From contig JABDCE010000016.1 in NCBI GenBank assembly GCA_013288285.1, positions 1-42,679 on the forward strand: a DNA stretch of 42,679 nucleotides. Direction: 5' to 3'. The stretch comes from Bacteroidota bacterium (GTDB lineage Bacteria; Bacteroidota; Bacteroidia; Chitinophagales; Chitinophagaceae). A program made the translations under genes and the position numbers. Numbering within the stretch: position 1 is the first letter of the stretch; each line of letters begins with the position of its first letter. Shown here in pieces: positions 35,200-42,679 of this stretch. The notes under the pieces are model-generated. The model did no database searches. It saw only the letters and a program-made list of their open reading frames with translations, and was not told the DNA's origin.

Positions 35200-35765
35200 A
35201 GCCGCGTACCCGTTTTCTTTAATAAAATCGTTTTCAAATTACGTTTACCATTTTGTATAAAACTTTTCACTTGCATAAAAGTATAGCCCGTCTCTGCTAT
35301 TATCCGCTCGTAGCTATACCTGCGCAGATAGAAAAGCACGATCGCTTTTCTTTGTTCTTCATTCAGCAGTTCTATCGCACCGGTCATTTGCTCCAGTGTA
35401 TGTTCCTGCCATTTTATTTCTTCCTTGTCCGTTTCCGCCGCTGACAGTTCAGCAACCGCCGCCTCATCCGCAAATGGCGTTTTATCACGTAGCTGCTGCA
35501 GGCAATGGTTGCGCATCAGTATATACAGCCACCCCTTAAAGTTAAGTATATCTTCCTGCGGAAAATGTGTCAGCACTTTTAAGAACACTTGCTGCACAGC
35601 GTCTTCCGCCAGCGTTCTGTCTTTCAGGTATTTCAGCCCCACGCCAAACAGCAGTGCCGTGTATCGCTGCAGCAGGTACCCCAGCCATTGGTTGTCACCG
35701 CTCACCTTGTAGGCCCGCTGTAGCTCCTCATCTGTTTGGGTAGTATGGTTGGTATGTCCCAGCAA
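35196..35765 (-). CDS. ECF-type RNA polymerase sigma factor
   Basis: The 189-residue protein has sigma-70 region 2 (LLQRYTALLFGVGLKYLKDRTLAEDAVQQVFLKVL, about 30-65; FKGWLYILMRNHCLQQLRD). Region 4 (LNEEQRKAIVLFYLRRYSYERIIAETGYTFMQVKSFIQNGKRNLKTIL, about 130-180) follows. The start is TTG at 35765; no in-frame ATG is available upstream within the N-terminus. It is the first gene of a three-gene minus-strand operon with the anti-sigma-like and GldM-C-like genes. Its target promoters are unknown; self-regulation is common in this class. Confidence 0.92.
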   Translation of the reverse strand: MLGHTNHTTQTDEELQRAYKVSGDNQWLGYLLQRYTALLFGVGLKYLKDRTLAEDAVQQVFLKVLTHFPQEDILNFKGWLYILMRNHCLQQLRDKTPFADEAAVAELSAAETDKEEIKWQEHTLEQMTGAIELLNEEQRKAIVLFYLRRYSYERIIAETGYTFMQVKSFIQNGKRNLKTILLKKTGTRL

Positions 35766-35922
35766 TGTCCTTAGTTGTAGATAGTGGTTGGCAATTTACA
35801 TTACACCTATCGCATTAAAGATCACAAAAAACTTAAATTCCATAAAATCAGCTCTGGATAGTTACATATAGTAAAATTAATTTATAAAATTCAAAACTTT
35901 ATTTTACATAAATTTCTGGTAT

Positions 35923-36008
35923 GCTCCAGCGGAGCTACCGCTTTGTAGTGAAAACGATCTAGTGCCTTTTTGCCCCGGAGCGGGCTACCCAATTCGCGAA
36001 GATTTGAA
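35923..36008. repeat. Hairpin-rich intergenic repeat fragment
   Basis: A 5-bp stem hairpin (35923-35935, GCTCC/GGAGC) and a 4-bp stem hairpin (35972-35985, GCCC/GGGC) are each followed by CTACC. The segment ends in GCGAAGATTTGAA at 35996-36008, identical to 13 bases near the right end of the element at 38124-38260. It looks like a related or decayed copy of a dispersed element. Confidence 0.45.
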
Positions 36009-36043
36009 TTGCTTTCCTCTTAGGAACGTTAATGGTAAAAACC

Positions 36044-36051
36044 TACCTTTG
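36044..36051 (+). promoter_or_regulatory. Candidate -7 promoter element for pruA
   Basis: TACCTTTG matches TAnnTTTG and lies 39 bp upstream of the pruA ATG. The -33 TTG is not at the usual spacing. Confidence 0.5.
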
Positions 36052-36090
36052 CATCCCATTTATTCTTTATAAATTCCAAACACTCCATAA

Positions 36091-37725
36091 ATGAATAACG
36101 CATATTTCGATTTTGTCGAACCAAAGAATGAGCCGGTACTTGGTTATGCTCCACATAGCGCAGAAAGAAAAGCGCTGCAGAAAGCAGTAGCGGAACTGAA
36201 AAGCCATACCCGCGATATACCTATGTATATCGATGGTAAGGAAGTACGCAGCAACAATAAAAAAGAGATACGCCCCCCGCATGAGACAGCGCACCTGCTG
36301 GGCCACTTCCATGCCTCCGATGCTGAGCATGTGCTTACCGCTATTGACGCAGCGCTTGCCGCACGCGAAAGCTGGGCGGCTACAAGTTGGGAGCACCGCG
36401 CCGCTATTTTTATGAAAGCAGCAGAGCTCCTCGCCACAAAATACCGCTTCAGAATGAACGCGGCTACCATGCTGGGCCAGAGCAAGAACGCCTACCAGGC
36501 CGAGATAGACAGCGCCTGTGAGCTCATCGATTTCCTGCGCTTCAACGTGCATTTCCTCAGCCAGATATACAAGCAGCAGCCGCTGTCGCCACAGGGCATG
36601 GACAACCGCATGGAGTACCGTCCCCTCGAAGGGTTTGTGCTGGCAGTTACCCCGTTCAATTTCTCTGCCATTGGTGGCAACCTGCCTACAGCACCCGCTA
36701 TGTGCGGCAACGTGGTAGTATGGAAACCGGCCAATACACAGATTTATTCCGCAAGTGTATTTATGGAGATACTCATTGAGGCCGGGCTGCCTAACGGCGT
36801 CATCAACCTCATCTATCCGCCGGGCCCTATGGTAGGCGAAATCTGCTATGCGCATCCTTATTTTGCAGGCGTGCATTTTACAGGTTCTACCGGTGTGTTC
36901 CAGAGTATGTGGAAGAGCATAGGCGAAAATATAGCACGCTACAAGTCGTATCCGCGCATCGTGGGCGAAACAGGCGGTAAAGACTTCGTGTTTGTTCATC
37001 CTACTGCTAATGTTGATGCAGTGGTGGCAGGCCTCGCACGCGGCGCGTTCGAGTACCAGGGACAGAAATGCTCCGCAGCTTCACGCGCTTATCTGCCCGC
37101 CAATATCGCCGGTGAAATAAAAACAAAGCTCGTAGCCGAACTCAAGACTATGAAAATGGGCGTTGTCGACGACTTCACTAATTTCATCAATGCGGTCATC
37201 GACGAAAAATCGTTCACCAGCATCGAAAAATATATCAGCAACGTAAAGAACAGCAATGGCGCAGCAAAGATACTTTGCGGTGGAAAGTGCGACAGGTCGA
37301 AAGGATGGTTTGTAGAACCAACAGTGATCGAGACCACCGACCCGTCTTATGTGACCATGTGCGAAGAGATATTCGGCCCCGTGCTGTCTATCTATGTTTA
37401 CGAACCCGACCAATGGATACAAACCCTTGAGGTAGTAGACAGCACTTCGCCTTATGCCCTTACCGGCGCCATATTCGCGCAGGATCGTCATGCTATAGAA
37501 TACATGACTAAGGCACTCGTGAACAGCGCAGGTAACTTCTACATCAACGACAAACCTACCGGTGCGGTAGTAGGCCAGCAGCCTTTTGGCGGCGCGCGCG
37601 CATCAGGCACCAACGACAAGGCAGGATCTATACTTAACCTTTACCGCTGGCTCAGCGCAAGGACGATCAAAGAAACTTATGTGTCCCCGGTGGACTACAG
37701 ATATTCTTTTCACCAACCGGATTAA
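36091..37725 (+). CDS. pruA: L-glutamate gamma-semialdehyde (1-pyrroline-5-carboxylate) dehydrogenase
   Basis: This NAD-dependent aldehyde dehydrogenase oxidises glutamate semialdehyde, the hydrolysed form of pyrroline-5-carboxylate, to glutamate, the second step of proline breakdown. The 544-residue protein has the family's TPFNFSAIGGNLPTAPAMCG and HFTGSTGVFQSMWKSIGENI. The general base is Glu293 in GETGGKD, and the catalytic nucleophile is Cys327 in YQGQKCSAASRAYLP. The C-terminal INDKPTGAVVGQQPFGGARA completes the group 4 aldehyde dehydrogenase pattern. Length matches bacterial and mitochondrial P5C dehydrogenases. The proline dehydrogenase for step one is encoded at the left edge of the window. 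Followed by a terminator. Confidence 0.96.
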   Translation: MNNAYFDFVEPKNEPVLGYAPHSAERKALQKAVAELKSHTRDIPMYIDGKEVRSNNKKEIRPPHETAHLLGHFHASDAEHVLTAIDAALAARESWAATSWEHRAAIFMKAAELLATKYRFRMNAATMLGQSKNAYQAEIDSACELIDFLRFNVHFLSQIYKQQPLSPQGMDNRMEYRPLEGFVLAVTPFNFSAIGGNLPTAPAMCGNVVVWKPANTQIYSASVFMEILIEAGLPNGVINLIYPPGPMVGEICYAHPYFAGVHFTGSTGVFQSMWKSIGENIARYKSYPRIVGETGGKDFVFVHPTANVDAVVAGLARGAFEYQGQKCSAASRAYLPANIAGEIKTKLVAELKTMKMGVVDDFTNFINAVIDEKSFTSIEKYISNVKNSNGAAKILCGGKCDRSKGWFVEPTVIETTDPSYVTMCEEIFGPVLSIYVYEPDQWIQTLEVVDSTSPYALTGAIFAQDRHAIEYMTKALVNSAGNFYINDKPTGAVVGQQPFGGARASGTNDKAGSILNLYRWLSARTIKETYVSPVDYRYSFHQPD

Positions 37726-37747
37726 TACAAGTATAAAAGAGATAAGG

Positions 37748-37779
37748 GCCTGCTGTAACTACGGCAGGCTTTTATTTTT
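37748..37779 (+). terminator. Intrinsic terminator of pruA
   Basis: A 6-bp GC-rich stem (GCCTGC/GCAGGC, 37748-37753 and 37764-37769) with a 10-base loop is followed by a T-rich tract, 22 bp after the pruA stop codon and just before the convergent zinc-ribbon gene. Confidence 0.75.
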
Positions 37780-38077
37780 CAAAGAAGATCGCGTAGATAG
37801 TGTATACAACCATCGCCGCAGAGCCACCATATACGACCCAAGGCAGAAGCCATTCAGGAATATAAAAGTCAAAACCTCGTGAAGGTTGCTGACCCGGGAT
37901 AGATTTTCTCCCACAAGAAACACAGAGTATTTCAATATTTTCTGACCCCAGGAACCCTGCGAGGCTACCTAATAATCCGAATGTGACCACACCCAAAAAA
38001 ACCGCTGTATCGTTGTAGCCTTTTTTGTAGGCATGCAGCCGTGAGCTTCCGCAGTATGGGCATTTAACTTCGTTCAC
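37772..38077 (-). CDS. Small zinc-ribbon membrane protein
   Basis: The 101-residue product has a split zinc ribbon: CPYCGS near residue 6 and CVSCGR near residue 52. The two halves are separated by a hydrophobic, glycine-rich segment (VFLGVVTFGLLGSLAGFLGS) that could be a membrane hairpin. A second hydrophobic helix (LLPWVVYGGSAAMVVYTIYAIFF) ends the protein. The start is GTG 38077. The layout, a zinc ribbon interrupted by a glycine-rich membrane stretch, occurs in small uncharacterised bacterial proteins. Function unknown. It is convergent with pruA. Confidence 0.65.
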   Translation of the reverse strand: MNEVKCPYCGSSRLHAYKKGYNDTAVFLGVVTFGLLGSLAGFLGSENIEILCVSCGRKSIPGQQPSRGFDFYIPEWLLPWVVYGGSAAMVVYTIYAIFFEK

Positions 38078-38081
38078 AATG

Positions 38082-38089
38082 CAAATATA
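38082..38089 (-). promoter_or_regulatory. Candidate -7 element abutting the zinc-ribbon gene start
   Basis: On the minus strand this reads TATATTTG, matching TAnnTTTG, four bases upstream of the GTG start. It implies a very short or absent leader if used. No -33 TTG is seen at normal spacing. Confidence 0.3.
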
Positions 38090-38123
38090 TGGCTCTTTTA
38101 TAAAGAGGTAAACGAAGGGTGCA

Positions 38124-38260
38124 TTTCAAATCTTCGTTGGTAGCGAAGGAAGTCCAAAGGACTTCAATATGAATAGCTGCCGGTGAAACCGGCGGTGGAT
38201 AGATTAGGTTGTTACAACCCTGTAAGGGTTGAATATGCTGTATGAAGCGAAGATTTGAAA
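38124..38260. repeat. 137-bp intergenic element with terminal inverted repeats and internal hairpins
   Basis: Perfect 13-bp inverted repeats bound the element (TTTCAAATCTTCG at 38124-38136; its complement at 38248-38260). Inside are three perfect hairpins: 7-bp stem at 38149-38165, 6-bp at 38179-38193 and 6-bp at 38215-38231. There is no open frame. The structure is like a miniature, non-autonomous mobile element or a clustered REP-type repeat. Part of its end recurs at 35996-36008. Confidence 0.65.
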
Positions 38261-38291
38261 CATCCAAACGAAGCATACACTACATTTTGCT

Positions 38292-38852
38292 CTATTTATT
38301 AAACTCTGTCATCGCTTTACCTATACCCTGTGTAGCAAAGCACTCTATAGCATCCACACTTTTCAGTATCATCTCTTTCACTGCCGGCACCTCCGAAGGC
38401 TTCCATTTACCCAGCACAAATTCCACCTGCCTGCCCTTCGGAAAATCGCCCCCTACACCAAAACGCAGGCGCTGGTATTTATCAGTGGTCAGCACCAGCT
38501 CTATGTTCTTAAGACCGTTATGCCCCGCATGGCTGCCACCGCCGCGCAGCCTTATAGTACCCACCGGCAGCGCTATCTCATCCACCACTACCAGCATGTT
38601 TTCCATGGATATCTTCTCTTTGTCCATCCAGTACTTTACCGCCTTGCCGCTCAGGTTCATATACGTGGTCGGCTTTATCACCACAAAGGTCTTGCCCTTC
38701 CATTTTACTTCAGATACAAACGCATGCCTGTCCAGCGTGAAGGTACCACCGTGTTTGAGCACAAAGGTATCTGCCACATCAAAGCCTATATTGTGGCGCG
38801 TGGAATCATATTCCGCGCCTATATTGCCGAGCCCGGCTATCAGGAATTTCAT
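38292..38852 (-). CDS. pth: Peptidyl-tRNA hydrolase
   Basis: Pth releases peptides from tRNAs dropped by stalled ribosomes. From ATG 38852 the product is 186 residues, the usual length. The N-terminal MKFLIAGLGNIGAEYDSTRHNIGF carries the conserved Asn10 and catalytic His20. KPTTYMNLSGKAV, the VVVDEIALPVGTIRLR segment with the catalytic Asp, and GGGSHAGHNGLKNIE follow. The frame runs on to 38930, but those residues have no counterpart in the family and overlap the next gene, so the internal ATG is the start. It lies 23 bp downstream of the T9SS type B gene, in the same orientation. Confidence 0.95.
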   Translation of the reverse strand: MKFLIAGLGNIGAEYDSTRHNIGFDVADTFVLKHGGTFTLDRHAFVSEVKWKGKTFVVIKPTTYMNLSGKAVKYWMDKEKISMENMLVVVDEIALPVGTIRLRGGGSHAGHNGLKNIELVLTTDKYQRLRFGVGGDFPKGRQVEFVLGKWKPSEVPAVKEMILKSVDAIECFATQGIGKAMTEFNK

Positions 38853-38875
38853 CCCGCGAAGATAATTGATAAATG

Positions 38876-41092
38876 CTATCGGATCAGTATCACATCGCCC
38901 TTGCTCTCTTCTACCCTGCCTGTCAGGCACTGACCCTTGAAGTAAAAAAAGTAAGTGCCTATATCACACGGCAGGCCTTTGAATTTTCCCGTCCAGTATG
39001 CCTCCGGGTCAAAGGTCTCGAATACCATCTGCCCCCAACGGTTAAAGATCATCAGGTGGTAGTTCATCATATTGCCAAAGGTGATCACCTTGAACCCATC
39101 GTTCTTACCATCCCCGTTGGGCGTGAACGCATTGGGATAGGAGAAGGTGCAGCAGTACTCTATATTCTTATAGCTCGCATAGGTCGAATCTGTGCAGCCA
39201 TATTCATCAGTTACATTCAGTTGTATCGTTGTGGGCACCAGCACACGTATATATAGCCTGCCGGTAACCGAGTCGTTGAGTATCTCATTTTGTGGCGACC
39301 ATACATAGGTCACTCCGCCCGCACCTGCCAGGTATATCGTATCTCCCAAACAAATGGTAGGCGGTATGCTGATGATCTGTGCAGCCGGCAACGCATGTAC
39401 CGTAGCTATAACTGGCACATACCCCGATGAGCATACTCTATACTGCTCTGTAAAGAACCACGTTTGTGTGCCCACTTTTTTAGTATTCGGCACAGGCGCA
39501 AAATAGGCCGGCGATAGATTGAGGTTGTACCAGTTAATAAGAGCGCCCGGCCTTATTGGCTCCACATCTATCACGCTGTCTGGCACGTCTATACAGTAAT
39601 TCCTGATTATCGGGGCCAGTGGCAGTGTGCCACTGTCCTTCACCGTGTATGTCTGCGTTGCCGCGCACAAGGTATCAGAGCTCACAATAGCGATAAAAAC
39701 ACCAACTGGCAGACTATCCCTTACCACCCCAGTGGTATCTATATAACTTTTGTAGAGTGCGCTCCCCTCCATTACATTCAGCGTTCTCGGCGGGAATCCG
39801 TACTTTATATCATACTCTACATAGGCGTCATGTACACACTCGGTAGACAACAGGGTCTGGATCGACAATTGCGGCACGCTTGCTATATTGATCGTATAGG
39901 CGATCGTTTGTTTATCCTCTATCGGGCAATGGTCTGTTTGCAGGGTCAGGTAAAAAGTATAAATGCCAGAGGGTACACTGCCCGTCACCCACTCAAACGA
40001 GGCGCTGGGTGTAGGCGTGTTATTGCCACCTATATTCAGCGTCGATGCGCCCGGTAGGGTACTGTTACTCAGGGTTATATCAGATCCCTCCGGATTCGAG
40101 AACCCCAGGTCGAACCTCAGGTTGGACGTGCCCACGCATATATTGATCACATTGTTGCCGGTCACGCGTCCCGTCGACACATCCTGCAGAGTCACGGCTG
40201 GAGGTGTATTATTACAGTTGTTCAGCACCACAAACGTCATCTCCCTTTCGCTTGTTCCTATCAGCACACCCTTCCTGTATTCCGATACGCGGCACACCAC
40301 CAGTGCATCCTGTACAACGTCCGGGGTAAAGGTCACCTGCCCGTTCAGCGGGTCGAACAGGAAGTTACCCACCGCGGTAGATACCGGCTTGGATCCGGTG
40401 AACGGGCTGCGGTAATTGACCGATGAGCCGCCATTCGCATCGATAGCATTCACCAGCTCAAAGGCCAGTGAATCTCCGTCCGGGTCTATCGCTCCCTGGC
40501 TATATTGTTCCAGTTGATTGATACAGTAAAATGGTGTAGGCACTGCTGAGTATACCGGCGATGAGTTATTGCCTGTACTGTCGTTCAGGTCGGCCTCTAT
40601 TTGCATCACGGTTGTTCCTGCGTTCAGTACGTTCGTTATATGGTTGCTGCGTCCCGCCTGTATCGATCCCAGGCCGCCCATGTTCCCGCCAAAAATAAAT
40701 TGCCAGTCCAGCGATTTTTCGGGCAGGATGATCGTATCCGAATACACGAATTTTTTCACACCAGGCAGCGTGCCACCGTTACACGAGGTATTGTGCAGTT
40801 GTGCCGGGCATACTGGCGATACTTCCAACCCCAGCAATGTTGCTTTCAGTGTGATAGACCCATAATACAGGCCGCTATTATAAACATCTACTATGGGGGC
40901 AGCAGAGTACAGCGAATGGAATATGGCGCTGTCTGCCGAACAGTCCCCATAAACGGTAAGCGTCACCAGGTACTTATTGGCCGATACATAAGTATACAGC
41001 AGCTCGCCCCCGTATATATGGGTAGCTGAGCTGCGGTAGCTCCCGGCCACGCACAGCAACAATAGCAGTAACCTGTATAATTTTCTGCTCAC
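38876..41092 (-). CDS. Large secreted protein with T9SS type B (gliding motility-associated) C-terminal domain, copy 1
   Basis: From GTG 41092 the product is 738 residues with a signal peptide (SRKLYRLLLLLLCVAGSYRSSA). The mature protein starts with THIYGGELLYTY, typical of a Bacteroidota surface family with immunoglobulin-like repeats. Ig-like/PKD-type beta domains fill the middle (for example FYCINQLEQYSQGAIDPDGD). The C-terminal ~85 residues (FSYPNAFTPNGDGKNDGF, MIFNRWGQMVFETFDPE, GTYFFYFKGQC) form the CHU_C/type B sorting domain that directs secretion by T9SS. The longer frame from TTG 41140 would hide the signal behind a polar segment, so GTG is preferred. Likely a surface adhesin or matrix protein; ligand unknown. 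Confidence 0.9.
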   Translation of the reverse strand: MSRKLYRLLLLLLCVAGSYRSSATHIYGGELLYTYVSANKYLVTLTVYGDCSADSAIFHSLYSAAPIVDVYNSGLYYGSITLKATLLGLEVSPVCPAQLHNTSCNGGTLPGVKKFVYSDTIILPEKSLDWQFIFGGNMGGLGSIQAGRSNHITNVLNAGTTVMQIEADLNDSTGNNSSPVYSAVPTPFYCINQLEQYSQGAIDPDGDSLAFELVNAIDANGGSSVNYRSPFTGSKPVSTAVGNFLFDPLNGQVTFTPDVVQDALVVCRVSEYRKGVLIGTSEREMTFVVLNNCNNTPPAVTLQDVSTGRVTGNNVINICVGTSNLRFDLGFSNPEGSDITLSNSTLPGASTLNIGGNNTPTPSASFEWVTGSVPSGIYTFYLTLQTDHCPIEDKQTIAYTINIASVPQLSIQTLLSTECVHDAYVEYDIKYGFPPRTLNVMEGSALYKSYIDTTGVVRDSLPVGVFIAIVSSDTLCAATQTYTVKDSGTLPLAPIIRNYCIDVPDSVIDVEPIRPGALINWYNLNLSPAYFAPVPNTKKVGTQTWFFTEQYRVCSSGYVPVIATVHALPAAQIISIPPTICLGDTIYLAGAGGVTYVWSPQNEILNDSVTGRLYIRVLVPTTIQLNVTDEYGCTDSTYASYKNIEYCCTFSYPNAFTPNGDGKNDGFKVITFGNMMNYHLMIFNRWGQMVFETFDPEAYWTGKFKGLPCDIGTYFFYFKGQCLTGRVEESKGDVILIR

Positions 41093-41192
41093 TTGAATAA
41101 GGTACTTATTTATAAAACAGGTAAAACCTTTATCTGACAAATCTCGCGCATATTCTTACATGCTACACAGAATCTTTTCTACGTGCCTGCCG

Positions 41193-42608
41193 TCAGCGTA
41201 TCAGTATCACATCGCCCTTATGCTCTTCCGTCCTTCCCGTCAGGCACTGCCCCTTGAAGTAAAAATAATAGGTGCCTATATCACACGGCAGCCCGTTGAA
41301 TTTCCCCGTCCAGTAGGCCTCAGGGTCCATGGTCTCAAACACCATATTCCCCCACCGGTTAAAGATCATCAGGTGGTAGCTCATCATGTTGCCAAAGTTC
41401 AGCACCTTGAACCCATCGTTCTTCCCATCCCCGTTCGGCGTGAAAGCGTTAGGGTAGGAGAACGTACAGCAGTACTCTATATTCTTATAGCTGGCATAAG
41501 TAGAATCCGTACAACCATATTGGTCCGTCACATTCAGTTGTATAGTTGTAGGTACCAGCACGCGTATATACAGCCTGCCGGTAACAGAGTCATTGAATAT
41601 CTCATTTTGTGGTGACCATACATAGGTCACTCCCCCGGCACCCGCCAGGTATATCGTATCTCCCAAACAGATAGTAGGCGGTATGCTGATGATCTTCGCG
41701 TCTGGCAATGCATGTATCGTAGCTATGGCCGGCACATATCCCGACGAGCATATCTTATATTGCTCTGTAAAGAACCAAGCCTGGGTGCCTACTTTTTTTG
41801 TATTCGGCACAGGCGCGTAGTAAGCCGGCGAAAGGTTGAAGTTGTACCAGGTAATAATAGCGCCCGGCCCCAGCGGACCCACATCTATTGCGCTGTCTGG
41901 TACGTCTATACAATAGCTCCTGGTCACGGGGCTCAGTGGCAGCGATCCGCTGTCCTTTACGCTGTACACACGTGTTGCCGCACATAAAGGGTCAGAGCTC
42001 ACCACAAAGTTGAAAAGTCCATAAGGCAGGCTATCTCTGATGACTCCTGTACTGTCCGTATAGATTTTAAAAATGGCTCCGGTGCTGTCCGTTATCGTCA
42101 GTGTCCTCGGCAGGTAACCATATTTCAGGTCATACTCTACGTAGGCGTCATGTATGCACTGGGTAGGGGCCAGTGTAGTGATAGCCAGTGAAGGTATTGG
42201 CGTAATGTTGATAGTATAGGCTATCGTCTGCTTATCCTGTATCGGGCAATGGTCTGTCTGCAGCGTCAGGTAGAAAGTATATACTCCGGCAGGCACACTC
42301 CCGGTCGCCCAGCTAAAACTTCCAGACGGGCTCATTCCGGGATTACCGGTGATGTTCAGCGTTGATGAGCCCGGCAGTATGCTGCTGGTCAGCGTTATAT
42401 CGTCATTGCCCGGATTGGTGAATGCCAGGTCGAACGACAGATTGGGTGTGCCTATGCATATATTCACATCGTTTAGGCCGGTGATAGTGCCGCCCGACAC
42501 ATTTTGCATGGTCACCGCAGGTGGCGTATTCGTGCAGTTGTTCAGCACTACAAAGGTCATCTCCCTTTCGCTCGTTCCTATCAGCACACCCTTCCTGTAT
42601 TCCGATAC
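41193..42608 (-). CDS. T9SS type B (gliding motility-associated C-terminal) protein, copy 2, 5'-truncated
   Basis: This is a tandem paralogue of the preceding gene: 472 codons align end to end with the last ~470 residues of copy 1, with near-identity in the final 150 (VWSPQNEIFNDSVTGRLYIR, YPNAFTPNGDGKNDGF, MIFNRWGNMVFETMDPE). Homology runs upstream through SEYRKGVLIGTSEREMTF and stops abruptly at 42608. The next minus-strand codons are unrelated, and a stop (TAA, 42617-42615) follows. So about 270 N-terminal residues, including the signal peptide, are missing from this locus. An ORF caller might start it at GTG 42587. It is not exportable as it stands, unless the junction is an assembly artefact. 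Confidence 0.85.
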   Translation of the reverse strand, partial: VSEYRKGVLIGTSEREMTFVVLNNCTNTPPAVTMQNVSGGTITGLNDVNICIGTPNLSFDLAFTNPGNDDITLTSSILPGSSTLNITGNPGMSPSGSFSWATGSVPAGVYTFYLTLQTDHCPIQDKQTIAYTINITPIPSLAITTLAPTQCIHDAYVEYDLKYGYLPRTLTITDSTGAIFKIYTDSTGVIRDSLPYGLFNFVVSSDPLCAATRVYSVKDSGSLPLSPVTRSYCIDVPDSAIDVGPLGPGAIITWYNFNLSPAYYAPVPNTKKVGTQAWFFTEQYKICSSGYVPAIATIHALPDAKIISIPPTICLGDTIYLAGAGGVTYVWSPQNEIFNDSVTGRLYIRVLVPTTIQLNVTDQYGCTDSTYASYKNIEYCCTFSYPNAFTPNGDGKNDGFKVLNFGNMMSYHLMIFNRWGNMVFETMDPEAYWTGKFNGLPCDIGTYYFYFKGQCLTGRTEEHKGDVILIR

Positions 42609-42679
42609 TTCAGCTTAGTGCCGCCAATTGACGCCAATACGGAAGCTCCTGTTTATTATTTATCGCCGTATACGGCCAC
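42609..42679 (+). CDS. Plus-strand fragment of the same T9SS surface-protein family, cut by the window end
   Basis: From 42609 to the end the plus strand reads FSLVPPIDANTEAPVYYLSP and a few more residues, which fits the Ig-like module that in copy 1 reads LVNAIDANGGSSVNYRSP. The fragment begins in the middle of a domain exactly where the minus-strand homology ends, so two pieces of related genes are joined head to head. It is too short to name, and recognition is by eye. Confidence 0.5.

Larger units (their letters stand above)
35766..36090. other. 325-bp intergenic region between divergent sigma factor and pruA genes
   Basis: No credible open frame lies here. The region is AT-rich near the sigma gene. 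It then holds two short hairpins and a sequence shared with the element at 38124-38260 (see the repeat at 35923-36008), followed by the likely -7 element of pruA at 36044-36051. Confidence 0.7.

Noticed and set aside
36067-36999. 310-codon minus-strand frame opposite pruA
   Set aside because: It lies fully opposite a well-supported aldehyde dehydrogenase gene and its translation resembles no protein family.

Overview
The window looks like a chromosomal stretch from a Bacteroidota bacterium, most likely order Chitinophagales. The sequence evidence is several type IX secretion (T9SS) cargo proteins with type A and type B sorting domains, a GldM C-terminal-like protein, a BT_3928-type membrane protein, ECF sigma factors with membrane-anchored partners, and promoter elements of the Bacteroidota form (TTG, about 19 bp, TAnnTTTG). 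Most genes are housekeeping or envelope genes in short operons on both strands. I saw no tRNA, rRNA, CRISPR array, intact insertion sequence or prophage.

Layout. 1-3.3 kb: the 3' end of a proline dehydrogenase gene, then a minus-strand block of folP, a secreted HMA metal-binding protein, an outer-membrane barrel protein and a lipoprotein. 3.4-10.1 kb (+): a MauE/DoxX-like membrane protein, a GNAT acetyltransferase, a DppB-like permease, and a SWIM/SNF2 helicase gene interrupted by one in-frame TGA. 10.2-17.6 kb: DUF5996, UBP zinc finger, fructose-1,6-bisphosphatase, a lipoprotein, a VOC-VOC-GNAT fusion, a degenerate receiver domain, a double OmpA-domain protein, a small membrane protein and a YhhQ transporter. 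17.7-20.7 kb (-): an ECF sigma factor followed by a 785-residue protein with one membrane helix, a very long low-complexity linker and a C-terminal barrel-like domain. 20.9-29.8 kb: a DUF6922/AbiEii toxin-antitoxin-like pair, an RlmK-like methyltransferase, an NlpE-like protein, TrhO, a T9SS type A protein, a TIGR01777 oxidoreductase, an ABC exporter and a NUDIX hydrolase.

30.0-34.1 kb (+): two tandem paralogues that join an N-terminal glycine-rich domain to a C-terminal porin-like barrel. A perfect 20-bp palindrome lies upstream of the first. 34.1-35.8 kb (-): an operon of ECF sigma factor, anti-sigma-like membrane protein and secreted GldM-C-like protein. 36.1-37.7 kb: pruA, which completes the proline-to-glutamate pathway begun by the enzyme at the left edge. 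37.8-42.7 kb: a zinc-ribbon membrane protein, an intergenic hairpin-rich element, pth, and two tandem T9SS type B proteins. The second of these is broken at about 42,608, where the sequence switches abruptly to a plus-strand fragment of the same protein family.

The points most worth a second look are the TGA that falls exactly on the first zinc-ligand cysteine of a SWIM motif, the glycine-rich/porin tandem pair with its palindrome, the putative envelope-spanning sigma-factor partner, the sigma/anti-sigma/GldM-C operon, and the strand-switch junction at the right end.
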